64,000 bases of DNA from Bog-473 sp963717455 (GCA_963717455.1 OY970336.1:682001-746000); one strand, 5' to 3'. Counted from the stretch's first letter, positions 43,665 to 52,055 are shown. Numbers and translations: made by a program. Notes: a model not told the origin generated them from the letters alone.

Positions 43665-43906
43665 GCCAGGTCCGCGTCAAGGTGAAGCTGACGTTCCCCG
43701 AGTCGGAGGTGCGGCGGGCCGTGCTCGCCACCATGGTGCGCCGATTCGACGTCGAGCCCAACATCCGCCGAGCCGACGTCGAGGAGCACCGCGGCTGGAT
43801 CGTGTGCGAGGTCGACGGGGAGGCGGGCCAGGTCGACGCCGCCCTCGACTGGCTGCGCGCCGAGGGGATCACGGTGGACCTGCTGGGGGACGTCCTCGAG
43901 GGCTGA
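43661..43906 (+). CDS. Stand-alone NIL-domain protein
   Basis: This 81-residue protein is a single NIL domain, a small ferredoxin-like fold known from the regulatory end of the MetN methionine ABC transporter and from NIL-ferredoxins. It begins RVKVKLTFPESEVRRA and ends AEGITVDLLGDVLEG. The GTG start overlaps larE by four bases, implying a role tied to LarE, such as sulfur delivery or cluster partnering; that is inferred only from context. Confidence 0.75.
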   Translation: MSQVRVKVKLTFPESEVRRAVLATMVRRFDVEPNIRRADVEEHRGWIVCEVDGEAGQVDAALDWLRAEGITVDLLGDVLEG

Positions 43907-43934
43907 TCCCCCTGGCGCCGACTTCAGACCGTGG

Positions 43935-44123
43935 TCAGGGCTGCTCGGGGCTCCGGGGCACCTGCCACCCGGCCGAGGAGACCTTGCGCGGCTCGTAGAA
44001 GACGCAGCCGTCGGGGCAGGCGAAGGGGAGGGGCTCGTTGGCGTCCACCTTGCAGCGCTCGAGGCGGTCCCCGCGGGGCGTCGTCCGCATCACGTAGTGG
44101 CGGCAATCCTCGTTGACGGGCAC
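43935..44123 (-). CDS. Small Cys-rich conserved protein
   Basis: The 62-residue product has four Cys in the pattern EDCRHYV, ERCKVDANE and FACPDGCVFYEPR, which could bind zinc or an iron-sulfur cluster. It has the look of a small widely conserved actinobacterial hypothetical protein. A GTG at 44123 is the likely start. It is divergent from the NUDIX gene and convergent with the NIL gene. Function is unknown. Confidence 0.65.
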   Translation of the reverse strand: MPVNEDCRHYVMRTTPRGDRLERCKVDANEPLPFACPDGCVFYEPRKVSSAGWQVPRSPEQP

Positions 44124-44168
44124 ACCCCATTCTGGCGCAGACGGCGGGCCGCGGTAGCGTCACCGCTC

Positions 44169-44879
44169 GTGGACCCCACCGACGACCGCGACGTCCCTCT
44201 CAAGACGCTGCTGCGCTGGAGCGAGGCGCTCGCGGCCATCGCGCGCACCGGCCTGGGGTTCACCGAGAGCCTCTACGAGCGGGAGCGCTTCGAGGAGATC
44301 CTCAAGGTGGCCGGCGACATCAGGGCCGAGGCGGACGGGGCGGGTGACGACCCCGACCACGCCGGCGGCCTGGTGCAGGAGTGGATGGACACCGTGGGCA
44401 AGGGCGTCCCGGGCTACGTGACACCCAAGGTCGCGGTCGGCGCCGCCGTCGGCAACGACAAGGGCGAGCTGCTGCTGATCCAGCGGGCCGACTCGGGCAT
44501 CTGGCTCTACCCGACCGGCTGGTGCGACATCGGCTACTCGGCCGCCGAGGTGGTGGTGAAGGAGGTCGAGGAGGAGACCGGCATCATCGTCGAGCCGGTG
44601 CGCCTCATCGCGGTCCTCGACGGCCTGCGCCTCGGCTTCACGCGGGTGCCGCTGTACTCGCTGCTCTTCTACTGTCGCGCCGTGGGCGGCGAGATCTCGC
44701 CGCACCCGCTCGAGACCCGCGACGTCGGCTGGTTCACCCGCGACACGCTGCCCCAGCCGCTCGTGGGCTCCGACCGTTGGGGCGACCACGTCTTCGCGGC
44801 GATCAACGGAGAGCGCCGTGACGTCCTCTACGACAGCGTGCGCCAGCCGATGTGGCGGGGCGACTCGGCGACATCGTGA
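44169..44879 (+). CDS. NUDIX hydrolase with N-terminal helical domain
   Basis: The 236-residue protein has an N-terminal NUDIX_N_2 helical region (LRWSEALAAIARTGLGFTES) and a Nudix box beginning GYSAAEVVVKEVEEETGI at about residues 118-140. Such proteins hydrolyse ADP-ribose or other nucleoside diphosphates. A GTG at 44169 is chosen, with TAGCGT eight bases upstream as a likely leaderless -10. Confidence 0.85.
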   Translation: MDPTDDRDVPLKTLLRWSEALAAIARTGLGFTESLYERERFEEILKVAGDIRAEADGAGDDPDHAGGLVQEWMDTVGKGVPGYVTPKVAVGAAVGNDKGELLLIQRADSGIWLYPTGWCDIGYSAAEVVVKEVEEETGIIVEPVRLIAVLDGLRLGFTRVPLYSLLFYCRAVGGEISPHPLETRDVGWFTRDTLPQPLVGSDRWGDHVFAAINGERRDVLYDSVRQPMWRGDSATS

Positions 44880-44880
44880 C

Positions 44881-45327
44881 GTGGTGATCTCCGTCCAGGC
44901 CGCCGGATCGGTCGACGACGAGCTGTGCGCGGCGGTGACCGCGCTCGTCCCCCAGCTGTCCTCCTCCTCGCCGCCGCCCACGGTCGCGGAACTCGAGCGG
45001 ATCGTCGCCGACCCCGCCACCACCCTGTTCGTCGCACGCGACGAGGGCCGCATCGTGGGCATGCTCACCCTCGCCGTCTTCCAGATCCCGACGGGCGTGC
45101 GGGCGTGGATCGAGGACGTGGTGGTCGACGACGCGGCCCGCGGCGCTGGTGTCGCCGGGGCGCTGATGGAGGCCGCGCTGGGTCACTCCTTCCGGTTCGG
45201 GGCACGCACCGTCGACCTCACGTCACGCCCCGATCGCGAGGCGGCCAACCGGCTCTATCTCCGCCTGGGATTCGAGGCCCGCCGGACGAACGTGTACCGC
45301 AGGACGCTGGAGGTACCGGCCGACTGA
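44881..45327 (+). CDS. GNAT-family N-acetyltransferase
   Basis: This 148-residue acetyltransferase has IEDVVVDDAARGAGVAGALM as the acetyl-CoA binding motif and LYLRLGFEARRTNVYRR at the end. The start is one of two GTGs immediately after the NUDIX stop, so it is co-expressed with that gene. The substrate is unknown. Confidence 0.8.
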   Translation: MVISVQAAGSVDDELCAAVTALVPQLSSSSPPPTVAELERIVADPATTLFVARDEGRIVGMLTLAVFQIPTGVRAWIEDVVVDDAARGAGVAGALMEAALGHSFRFGARTVDLTSRPDREAANRLYLRLGFEARRTNVYRRTLEVPAD

Positions 45328-45348
45328 CCAGCCGGTCGACGCGGGTCC

Positions 45349-47106
45349 TCACCCCATGGCGACGATCGGAGCGGCGAGCACGAGGCCACCCGTCGAGCCG
45401 TGGAAGACGACGTCGCCGTAGCTGAAGATGCCCCCGTCGGAGGCCACGAGCCAGTAGCCGCCGCCGTCGGAGGAGCTCGTCATGCCGACGACAGGCTTGT
45501 CGAGGGGGATCGACCCCGCCGAGCCGTGGAAGCCGGCGTCGCCGTAGTCGAAGATCCCTCCGTCGGAGGCGACCAGCCAGTAGCCCCCGCCGCTCGCGTC
45601 GGCGGCCATGCCGACGACGGGTTTGTTGAGCCGGATCGACCCTGCCGAGCCGTGGAAGCCGGCGTCACCGTAGGTGAAGATCCCTCCGTCGGACGCCACG
45701 AGCCAATAGCCTCGGCCATCGGGGGTGGCCGCCATGCCCATGATGGGCTTGTTGAGACGGATGGATCCCGCCGAGCCGTAGAAGCCGGCGTCGCCGTAGT
45801 TGAAGACCCCTCCGTCAGAGGCGACGAGCCAGTAGCCACCCCCGTCGGGTGTGGGCGCCATGCCGACGACGGGGGCGTTGAGACGCAGGCTCCCCGCCGA
45901 GCCGTGGAAGCCGGCGTCGCCGTAGTCGAAGACGCCGCCGTCGGAAGCGGCGAGCCAGTACCCCTTGTCGTCACGGGTGGTCGCCATGCCGACGACAGGG
46001 GCGTTCAGGTGCTGGCCGCCCATGGACCCGTAGAAGGGCTCGCAGAACGAGAAGACACCGCCGTCCGAGGCGGCCAGGCGGTAGCCGGGCTGCGATGAGC
46101 AATTGACCGCGGCGCCGAGCTGTCGGGCCTGCCCCGAGTTGGGGTCGACCATGAGCCCCGACTCGTCGACCGCCTCGAAGGCGCTCGCCGGCACCGTCTT
46201 GAGCTCGTCGACGAGGCCGATGGGCCAGTTCGGGTCGGCCGTCCCCCCGAAGTACCAGTTGGAGCCGTTGTCGGCCAGGATCAGCCCGTAGTGCTGCATG
46301 GCGCGCAGCACCACCTGGGCCTGGGGTGAGTAGCCCGAGATGTCGAAGCTGGCCTTGAGCCGGAAGCGGGCCCCCATGGGCGGCAGGTTCGGGTCGGACG
46401 ACGACCCCGCTTCGTGGCGGGCCGGCCACAGGTACGAGGTGTCCGTCACCTGCGCGGTCATGCGGATGGCGTGGGTGATGACGCCCGACTGCACCTCGTC
46501 GTAGCGCAGCAGCCCGGGCAGGATCGGGAGGCCGGCCGCGTCGGCCGACGTCCACCCCGCCGGGCGCAGGGCGTCGGAGTCGAGGTTCCAGATCGCCCCC
46601 GAGCCGGCCGTCGAGCCCGACGGGCTGTAGTGCGCGTCGTAGAGCTCGTAGAGGGTGCACGTGGCCGGGTTGACCATGATGGCGTGGCGGTCGCCGGTGG
46701 CCGACTGACCGCCCTCAATCGGCGTATCCGCACCGAAGGGGTAGGGCCCGGGATCGCTCTCGCTGGCGTACTGGAACGAGACGGGCACGAGGGGATGCGA
46801 GGGCGACACCACGGTGTAGGGCATGCCGTAGGGGTTCGTCGGGTCGCCCGACGGCCCGAAGTCGGGATGGAGGTTCGTGGTCGCGCTGTCCATGGAGGCC
46901 AGCCACGCGGCACTGTGCGGGTCGACCGGCAGGCCCGAGATGTCGGTGTTCCAGACGTTGTCGGCCGGGAACATGGAGCAGTTGGGCGCGCCGGGCACGG
47001 GCGAGCCCGCCGACGCGACACCAGGTGCCACGCCGATCGTCAGGCCGAGCCACGTCGCTGCGCCGGCCACGAATGCGGCCAGCGCCCCCCTCTTACGTCG
47101 TCCCAC
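45349..47106 (-). CDS. Secreted protein with six propeller-like repeats
   Basis: The 585-residue product has a signal peptide (VGRRKRGALAAFVAGAATWL, cleaved near ASAG). An N-terminal domain of about 320 residues follows (FPADNVWNTDISGLPVD, HPDFGPSG and a late NGSNWYFGG), of a type seen in other secreted proteins of unknown function. At the end are six repeats of 41-42 residues with the core GYWLVASDGGIFxYGDAGF and HGSAGSIRLNKPVVGM. They probably form a beta-propeller or solenoid that binds a surface ligand, perhaps sugar. A GTG start has GGGAGGG upstream. Only one break appears, a shorter last unit. Confidence 0.8.
   Translation of the reverse strand: MGRRKRGALAAFVAGAATWLGLTIGVAPGVASAGSPVPGAPNCSMFPADNVWNTDISGLPVDPHSAAWLASMDSATTNLHPDFGPSGDPTNPYGMPYTVVSPSHPLVPVSFQYASESDPGPYPFGADTPIEGGQSATGDRHAIMVNPATCTLYELYDAHYSPSGSTAGSGAIWNLDSDALRPAGWTSADAAGLPILPGLLRYDEVQSGVITHAIRMTAQVTDTSYLWPARHEAGSSSDPNLPPMGARFRLKASFDISGYSPQAQVVLRAMQHYGLILADNGSNWYFGGTADPNWPIGLVDELKTVPASAFEAVDESGLMVDPNSGQARQLGAAVNCSSQPGYRLAASDGGVFSFCEPFYGSMGGQHLNAPVVGMATTRDDKGYWLAASDGGVFDYGDAGFHGSAGSLRLNAPVVGMAPTPDGGGYWLVASDGGVFNYGDAGFYGSAGSIRLNKPIMGMAATPDGRGYWLVASDGGIFTYGDAGFHGSAGSIRLNKPVVGMAADASGGGYWLVASDGGIFDYGDAGFHGSAGSIPLDKPVVGMTSSSDGGGYWLVASDGGIFSYGDVVFHGSTGGLVLAAPIVAMG
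45352..46086 (-). repeat. Six tandem 126-base coding repeats
   Basis: The last 245 codons of the secreted protein consist of six units of 41, 42, 42, 42, 42 and 36 residues. The four central units are nearly identical in protein and highly similar in DNA, so recombination or slippage could change the number. Confidence 0.9.
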
Positions 47107-47392
47107 GGGCGTCCCTCCCCGATCGACGGTACCGCACCCGCGGAGGGGCACGTGACCGCGACCGGTGCGAGTTGACAGCTCCCGCAGCACGCCCGCCCTT
47201 CGACGCGGATGCGCGACAGCAGGCTGGAGGCGACGCACGCGACGAGGCCGATATCGACACCCAATTCCCGATCAACACTCCGAGACCGGCGACGGGGCAG
47301 GATCACGAAGCCGCCGTGTGCGGGCCTCCCCGTAGCCGCCACCGCGATCACGGGTGGATCCGACGGCTCGGGTGTGTCCGAGATGGGCGCGG

Positions 47393-48061
47393 TTACCCCT
47401 GCAGGGGGAAGGCCGAGGGCAGGAGCTCCAAGAGCCTGGGGAACAGGGGCGTAAATCGTCCCTCGCCCCACTGCAGGCCCGGTTCGTTCGCGAAGGCCTG
47501 GCTGAGCACGCCCACGATCATGGTCGAGACCAGGAGGACGGCCTCTTCGGCGTCCGCGCCGGGACCCAGTTGTCCGGCCACCACGGCGTCGGCCAGCGCG
47601 GCGCGCTGGAGATCGACCATCTCCCTGCTGGGTGCGAACGCCTCTGGCGACGGCTCGAAGCTCGGCACAGGGCGCCAGAAGAGCAACTCGGCCACGGCGC
47701 GATGGGCCAGCGCCCAGCGCCCGCTGGCCTCGAGGCCGTTGCGCAACGCCGCCAACCCCGGCTCGGCCCGCGCCATGGCGCCGCGCATGACGGCCAGGTG
47801 CTCGAGCTGGCCCCGGAGGAAGAGCGCGTCGTACACGGCCATCAGCGACGGGAAGTACTTGTACAGCGAGGGGGGCTGGACCCCAAGTCGCCGCGCGACC
47901 TCCGCGAGGCTGAGGCCGTTCACCCCCTCTTCGGTCATCACGTCGACGGCGATATCGAGGATCTCCTCGATCGTCTCCTGCCGGCGCCGCGCCCTGCGGT
48001 CCGGGCGGGGGCGGCTCCCCGCGTCGCCCTCTCTCAGGGCATTCTCCTCAGTTCGGACCAT
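47393..48061 (-). CDS. TetR-family transcriptional regulator
   Basis: The 222-residue regulator has an N-terminal helix-turn-helix (EEILDIAVDVMTEEG, SLAEVARRLGVQPPSLYKYFPS) and a C-terminal ligand domain with a WRPVPSFEP segment. It is divergent from the SRPBCC/cupin/MBL/MFS operon and probably represses it and itself. The ATG at 48061 lies in the palindrome ACCATATGGT (48057-48066), a possible autoregulatory site. The 286-base gap to the secreted protein holds no recognisable gene or clear element. Confidence 0.87.
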   Translation of the reverse strand: MVRTEENALREGDAGSRPRPDRRARRRQETIEEILDIAVDVMTEEGVNGLSLAEVARRLGVQPPSLYKYFPSLMAVYDALFLRGQLEHLAVMRGAMARAEPGLAALRNGLEASGRWALAHRAVAELLFWRPVPSFEPSPEAFAPSREMVDLQRAALADAVVAGQLGPGADAEEAVLLVSTMIVGVLSQAFANEPGLQWGEGRFTPLFPRLLELLPSAFPLQG

Positions 48062-48086
48062 ATGGTGAGTATAGCGTAGGAACTGC

Positions 48087-48115
48087 TTGACAGCAAAAGC
48101 TATTGGTATTAGCTT
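48087..48115 (+). promoter_or_regulatory. Promoter and operator of the SRPBCC-cupin-MBL-MFS operon
   Basis: TTGACA (48087-48092) and TAGCTT (48110-48115) are 17 bases apart. The -10 is the right arm of a dyad, AAGCTA (48097-48102) and TAGCTT (48110-48115) with a seven-base centre. A TetR dimer here would block the polymerase. The AT-rich region contrasts with the surrounding sequence. Confidence 0.65.
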
Positions 48116-48142
48116 ACTGGGGACCAACCAATGAGGAGCGAC

Positions 48143-48646
48143 ATGGCGACCAAGAGCGGACGGTGGTGGCTGACACAGGACAGCTGCGAGATCGTCATCG
48201 ACACGACCCCCGAGCGCATCTACCCCCTGGTGGCCGACCTGCCTCGCATGGGCGAGTGGAGCCCCGAGTGCCACAGCGTGGAGTGGGTCGACGGCACCAC
48301 GGGTCCCGCAGTGGATGCCGTGTTCGTCGGCCACAACAGGGGCGGACCCCGCGGCCTCTTCAAGTGGTCCCGCCGGGGGCGCGTGCTGGCTGCCGAGCCG
48401 GGCCGCGAGTTCGCGTTCGTCACCGAGGAGGGTGGCCGCGAGTCGACCGAATGGCGCTACCGGTTCGACCCGGTCGACGGCGGGACCCGGGTCACCGAGT
48501 CCTACGACGTGAAGTGGATCCCGACCTGGGCCCGGATCGTGGACGTCCCGACCAACCGTCACCGCGAACTGCGCGACGCGATGCACCACACGCTCGAGCG
48601 ACTCAAGAACGCCGCCGAGGCCAAGAACGAAGCCGACCGGCGATGA
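48143..48646 (+). CDS. SRPBCC-family (START-like) protein
   Basis: The 167-residue protein has the polyketide-cyclase/SRPBCC fold: an N-terminal TTPERIYPLVADLPRMGEWSP and a TRVTESYDVKW strand before the last long helix. Such folds bind hydrophobic ligands. The ATG at 48143 follows GAGGAG by four bases; an earlier ATG at 48131 is less likely. It is the first gene of the TetR-controlled operon and overlaps the cupin gene (ATGA). Confidence 0.82.
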   Translation: MATKSGRWWLTQDSCEIVIDTTPERIYPLVADLPRMGEWSPECHSVEWVDGTTGPAVDAVFVGHNRGGPRGLFKWSRRGRVLAAEPGREFAFVTEEGGRESTEWRYRFDPVDGGTRVTESYDVKWIPTWARIVDVPTNRHRELRDAMHHTLERLKNAAEAKNEADRR

Positions 48647-49194
48647 GCCTCGACCTCGCGCGGGACGCCTATGTGCTGCACGCCGACGCCGGTGAGGCGC
48701 TGTGGTTCGCAGATTCCCTCGTCACGTACAAGGCAACCGGCATCGAGACCCGCGGCGCCCTGACCGTGGCGGAGGTGCGCGCACCGCGTGGTGCCGGGTC
48801 GCCACGTCATCGGCATCACAACGAGGACGAGGCCTGGTACGTCATGGAGGGCGAGTTGACGTTCTGGCTCGGCGACGAGCAGCGGTCGGTTGACGCGGGC
48901 AGTTTCGTCTTCGGTCCCCGGGGCATCGACCACCGCTTTCGCGTCGACTCGGACGGGGCCCACTTTCTCCTCCTGCTCACGCCCGCCGGATTCGAGGAGT
49001 TCACGCGCGCCTGCGGCTGGCCGGCGGCGTCGCTGACCATGCCGCCGGCCGACCTGCCCGAGCGGGACGTCGCCCTCCTGCAGGAGGCGGCCCGCCGTCA
49101 CGGGCTCGACATCGTTCCCGAGCCACCCATACCCATACCCACATCCACACCCACACCCACACCCACACCCACACCGCAAGGAGTCACGCCATGA
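48643..49194 (+). CDS. Cupin-domain protein with (Thr-Pro) tail
   Basis: The 183-residue protein is a single cupin with motif 1 PRHRHHNEDEAWYVMEGELTF (metal ligands His, His, Glu) and motif 2 GPRGIDHRFR, close to quercetin-dioxygenase-like proteins. The last 20 residues are a Thr/Pro repeat (PIPIPTSTPTPTPTPTP) that comes from a hexanucleotide repeat in the DNA. It overlaps both neighbours by four bases. Confidence 0.82.
   Translation: MSLDLARDAYVLHADAGEALWFADSLVTYKATGIETRGALTVAEVRAPRGAGSPRHRHHNEDEAWYVMEGELTFWLGDEQRSVDAGSFVFGPRGIDHRFRVDSDGAHFLLLLTPAGFEEFTRACGWPAASLTMPPADLPERDVALLQEAARRHGLDIVPEPPIPIPTSTPTPTPTPTPQGVTP
49126..49173 (+). repeat. CCCACA hexanucleotide repeat inside the cupin gene
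   Basis: Eight six-base units run in tandem: CCCATA twice, CCCACA, TCCACA, then CCCACA four times. Each adds two residues in frame, so length changes would alter the tail without a frameshift. The next gene's ribosome site AAGGAG follows directly. Confidence 0.9.
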
Positions 49195-49997
49195 TCACCA
49201 CCTACAAGGCCGCGACGGACATCGACGTCGTGACATCGAGCTTCCCGGTCCCGGGATTCGGGCTCATCCCGATCAACGCGTTCGTGCTGCACGCAACCGA
49301 ACCCGTGCTGGTCGACACCGGCACCGTCGTCGAGAGCGACGAGTTCATGGCGGCCCTGGCTTCCGTCATCGATCCGTCCGACCTGCGATGGATCTGGCTC
49401 ACCCACACGGACTTCGACCACATCGGCTCGTTGCACCGCCTGCTGGCCGAGAACCCGCGGCTCCGCGTCATCACCACCTTCCTGGGGGTGGGCATCATGG
49501 GGCTCTCGGCCCCCCTGCCGATGGACCGGGTGCATCTGGTCAACCCCGGCCAGACCATCACCGTGGGCGACCGGACCCTCACGGCCGTCAAGCCACCCGC
49601 CTTCGACAACCCGATCACGACCGGCCTGTACGACGACCGGTCCGGCGCCCTCTTCAGCGCCGACTGCTTCGGCGCACTCCTGGCGGACGTCCCGCAACGT
49701 GCGGAGGACCTCTCCGACGACGAGCTCCACGAGGGCCAGGTCTTCTGGGCGACGGTCGACTCGCCGTGGCTGCACAAGGTCGACCGCGGCCTCTTCGCCG
49801 AGGAGCTGGACGGCCTCCGCGCCTTGGATCCCGCCCTCGTCCTGAGCAGCCACCTGCCGGCGGCGCAGGGCGCCTCGTTGGACCGGCTCCTGGTCTCCCT
49901 CGAGTCGGTGCCGGCGGCGCCGTCCTTCGTCGGGCCCGACCAGGCGGCGTTGGAGCAGATGCTGGCTCAGATGACGGGTCCGGCGCCCGACGCGTAG
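49191..49997 (+). CDS. Metallo-beta-lactamase-fold hydrolase
   Basis: The 268-residue protein has LVDTGTVVES, the metal motif THTDFDHIGS (HxDxDH), SADCFGA and SSHLP with further metal ligands. The non-canonical HxDxDH pattern is like that of flavodiiron/oxidoreductase-type MBL proteins. It may hydrolyse or oxidise the effector of the operon. The ATG overlaps the cupin stop. Confidence 0.85.
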   Translation: MITTYKAATDIDVVTSSFPVPGFGLIPINAFVLHATEPVLVDTGTVVESDEFMAALASVIDPSDLRWIWLTHTDFDHIGSLHRLLAENPRLRVITTFLGVGIMGLSAPLPMDRVHLVNPGQTITVGDRTLTAVKPPAFDNPITTGLYDDRSGALFSADCFGALLADVPQRAEDLSDDELHEGQVFWATVDSPWLHKVDRGLFAEELDGLRALDPALVLSSHLPAAQGASLDRLLVSLESVPAAPSFVGPDQAALEQMLAQMTGPAPDA

Positions 49998-50032
49998 TCT
50001 GCGAATCGCAGGCTTCGGGGCAGGAGGTATCG

Positions 50033-51568
50033 ATGGGAGAGAGCCGCCTGCGGGGGCGCAACTGGGTTCTCGCCGCGATGATCTTCGCGGTCTCCATGAC
50101 GTTCATCGACCAGACGATCGTCTCCATCGCGGTGCCGAACATCCAGCGCGAGCTCGGCCTGTCGTCCACCGGCGTCCAGTGGGTCGTGAACGCCTACCTG
50201 ATCGCATTGGCGGCCCTCTTCGCCCTGGGCGGCCGGCTGTCGGACATCTTCGGCCACACAAAGATATGCGTGATCGGGGTGATCGTCTTCGTGCTGGCCT
50301 CGGTCATGTGCGGGCTCACGCCGAAGGGGTCCTACGCCGAGCCGTGGATCGTCGGGTTCCGCGCCATCCAGGGCGCCGGTGGCGCGTTGATGTTCCCTGC
50401 GGCCCTGGCCATCGTGGTCAACACGTTCCCCCTGCGCGAGCGCGGCAAGGCCCTGGCGCTCTTCTTCGGCATCGCCGGCGGCCTGACGGCCGTCGGCCCG
50501 ATCCTGGGCGGTTACCTGACCCAGTGGACCTGGCGGGCCATCTTCTGGGTCAACGTCCCCGTCGCCCTGATCGCGCTGATCCTGATCGCCGTGTCCAAGC
50601 CCAAGACGGAGTACCGGCGCGCTCCCATCGACTACCCCGGTGCAGTCCTGATCGCCGCCGGCATCGCACTGAGCATCTTCGGCTTGCAGCAGTCCGTGCT
50701 GTGGGGGTGGCACAACCCGTGGATCTGGGTGTGCATCATCGGGGGGCTCGCCATCATCGCCGTCTTCGTCGCGGTGGAGCTGCACACGGCGTCACCCCTC
50801 ATTCAGGTGTCGATCTTCCGCATCGCTCCCTTCGCAGTGGAGAACGTGGTGCTGATGATCTCCATGATGGCGTTCATCCCGATCTTTTTCTTCGCCAGCG
50901 AGTACGCGCAGATCGCCCTGCACAAGACGGCATCGGAGGCCGGGCTGTTCCTCCTCTTCTTCTTCCTCGGCTTTGTCGTTGCGGCCCAGATCGGCGGCCG
51001 CATGCTCGACCGCGAGGGCGCCAAGCGAGCCGTGGTCTTCGGGTGCACCATCGCCGCCGTCGGCTTCGGCATCTGGGCCTCCAAGGCGACGATCCTGAAT
51101 TTCTCCCAGCAACGGATCTGGGTCATCGTGGCTGGCGCCGGCATGGGGATGATGCTGGGGCCGGCCAACACCGACGCCGTGAACCGGGCTGGGAACCTCT
51201 CCTACGGGGAGGCGACCGGAATCACCCAGACCATCCGCAACTACGGCGCCAGCCTCGGTCTGGCCGCGCTGGGCACCATCCTCTTGTTCAATTTCCGCTC
51301 GCACCTGACGACGACGCTGCGCTCAATGGGTGACCCGCACGCCGCGGCCGAGGCCAATCGGATCACGCAGTCCCAGCAGGGGAGAGGGTCGGTCGCCTCC
51401 ATCCCGCACTTCGTCTCGGTCGACTTCGCGCACGCCACCCAGACCGTCCTCTACGTCATGTGCGGGATCATGGCCTTCGCCGGCGTGGTGGCACTGTTCG
51501 GTCTGCGACGCGGCCGGCAGGAGGTGGCGCCCGTCGAGGCGGATTCCATCGCCGCCCCGGCTGGCTGA
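50033..51568 (+). CDS. MFS multidrug exporter, DHA2 (EmrB/QacA) family
   Basis: The 511-residue protein has about 14 membrane helices with motif D (FIDQTIVSIAVPNIQ) and a motif A region (GGRLSDIFGHTK). It exports drugs or metabolites by proton antiport. A strong AGGAGG lies five bases upstream. It closes the TetR operon and fits efflux of the compound sensed by the TetR protein, modified by the cupin and MBL enzymes. Confidence 0.9.
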   Translation: MGESRLRGRNWVLAAMIFAVSMTFIDQTIVSIAVPNIQRELGLSSTGVQWVVNAYLIALAALFALGGRLSDIFGHTKICVIGVIVFVLASVMCGLTPKGSYAEPWIVGFRAIQGAGGALMFPAALAIVVNTFPLRERGKALALFFGIAGGLTAVGPILGGYLTQWTWRAIFWVNVPVALIALILIAVSKPKTEYRRAPIDYPGAVLIAAGIALSIFGLQQSVLWGWHNPWIWVCIIGGLAIIAVFVAVELHTASPLIQVSIFRIAPFAVENVVLMISMMAFIPIFFFASEYAQIALHKTASEAGLFLLFFFLGFVVAAQIGGRMLDREGAKRAVVFGCTIAAVGFGIWASKATILNFSQQRIWVIVAGAGMGMMLGPANTDAVNRAGNLSYGEATGITQTIRNYGASLGLAALGTILLFNFRSHLTTTLRSMGDPHAAAEANRITQSQQGRGSVASIPHFVSVDFAHATQTVLYVMCGIMAFAGVVALFGLRRGRQEVAPVEADSIAAPAG

Positions 51569-51583
51569 TCGGCGCCGCGCTGC

Positions 51584-51910
51584 TCAGGGCCTGACCTTGA
51601 ACGGGGAGAAGTCGACCTTTCCGGCCGAGCCTCCCTGGACCGCCGGGGTGGCGGCGTTCGACGCACCCCAGCTGAACCTCATGATCTCGATGTACTGCGA
51701 ACCGCGCCCGAAGGTGTCGGCCAGGCTGCCGCCGGTCGCCGAGGCGTCAAAGCCCTCCACCTCGACCGCCTCGTCTCGGACCGCCTGACCGGCCCAGGCG
51801 AAGATGGCGTGGAGGAGGTCGCGGTCCGCTTCATCGAGCCCGGCGCACACCGGATCGAGGCGGTGGGCCAGGCGCTCGACGTCGCTCATGGTGCATGCGC
51901 TCGAGGCCAT
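51584..51910 (-). CDS. Small protein with an Hcp-like C-terminal segment
   Basis: The 108-residue product has a helical N-terminal half (LDEADRDLLHAIFAWAGQAV) and ends IEIMRFSWGASN then GGSAGKVDFSPFKV. The second half looks like the opening strands of Hcp, the type VI secretion tube protein, where IEVLSFSWG and GGAGKV motifs occur, but it stops after them. A good AGGAGGAG ribosome site precedes the ATG. It may be a truncated or derived Hcp-like protein; no other secretion gene lies nearby. Confidence 0.55.
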   Translation of the reverse strand: MASSACTMSDVERLAHRLDPVCAGLDEADRDLLHAIFAWAGQAVRDEAVEVEGFDASATGGSLADTFGRGSQYIEIMRFSWGASNAATPAVQGGSAGKVDFSPFKVRP

Positions 51911-52055
51911 TGGCTCCTCCTGTTCATCTGCTGCTCATGCAGACGGCGTCCGGTGCCGAGGGTTACAGGGGGACCACCAGCCGACGGCGCAGGTGCCGTA
52001 ACCTCGCGCCGGAGTGCTCGTCTCCTCATCGGCGGTCTACGTCCGGGAGGCAGGA

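Noticed and set aside
47107..47392. Possible small gene between the secreted protein and the TetR gene
   Set aside because: The open frames there have no ribosome site or recognisable domain and continue into the neighbours in a shadow frame.
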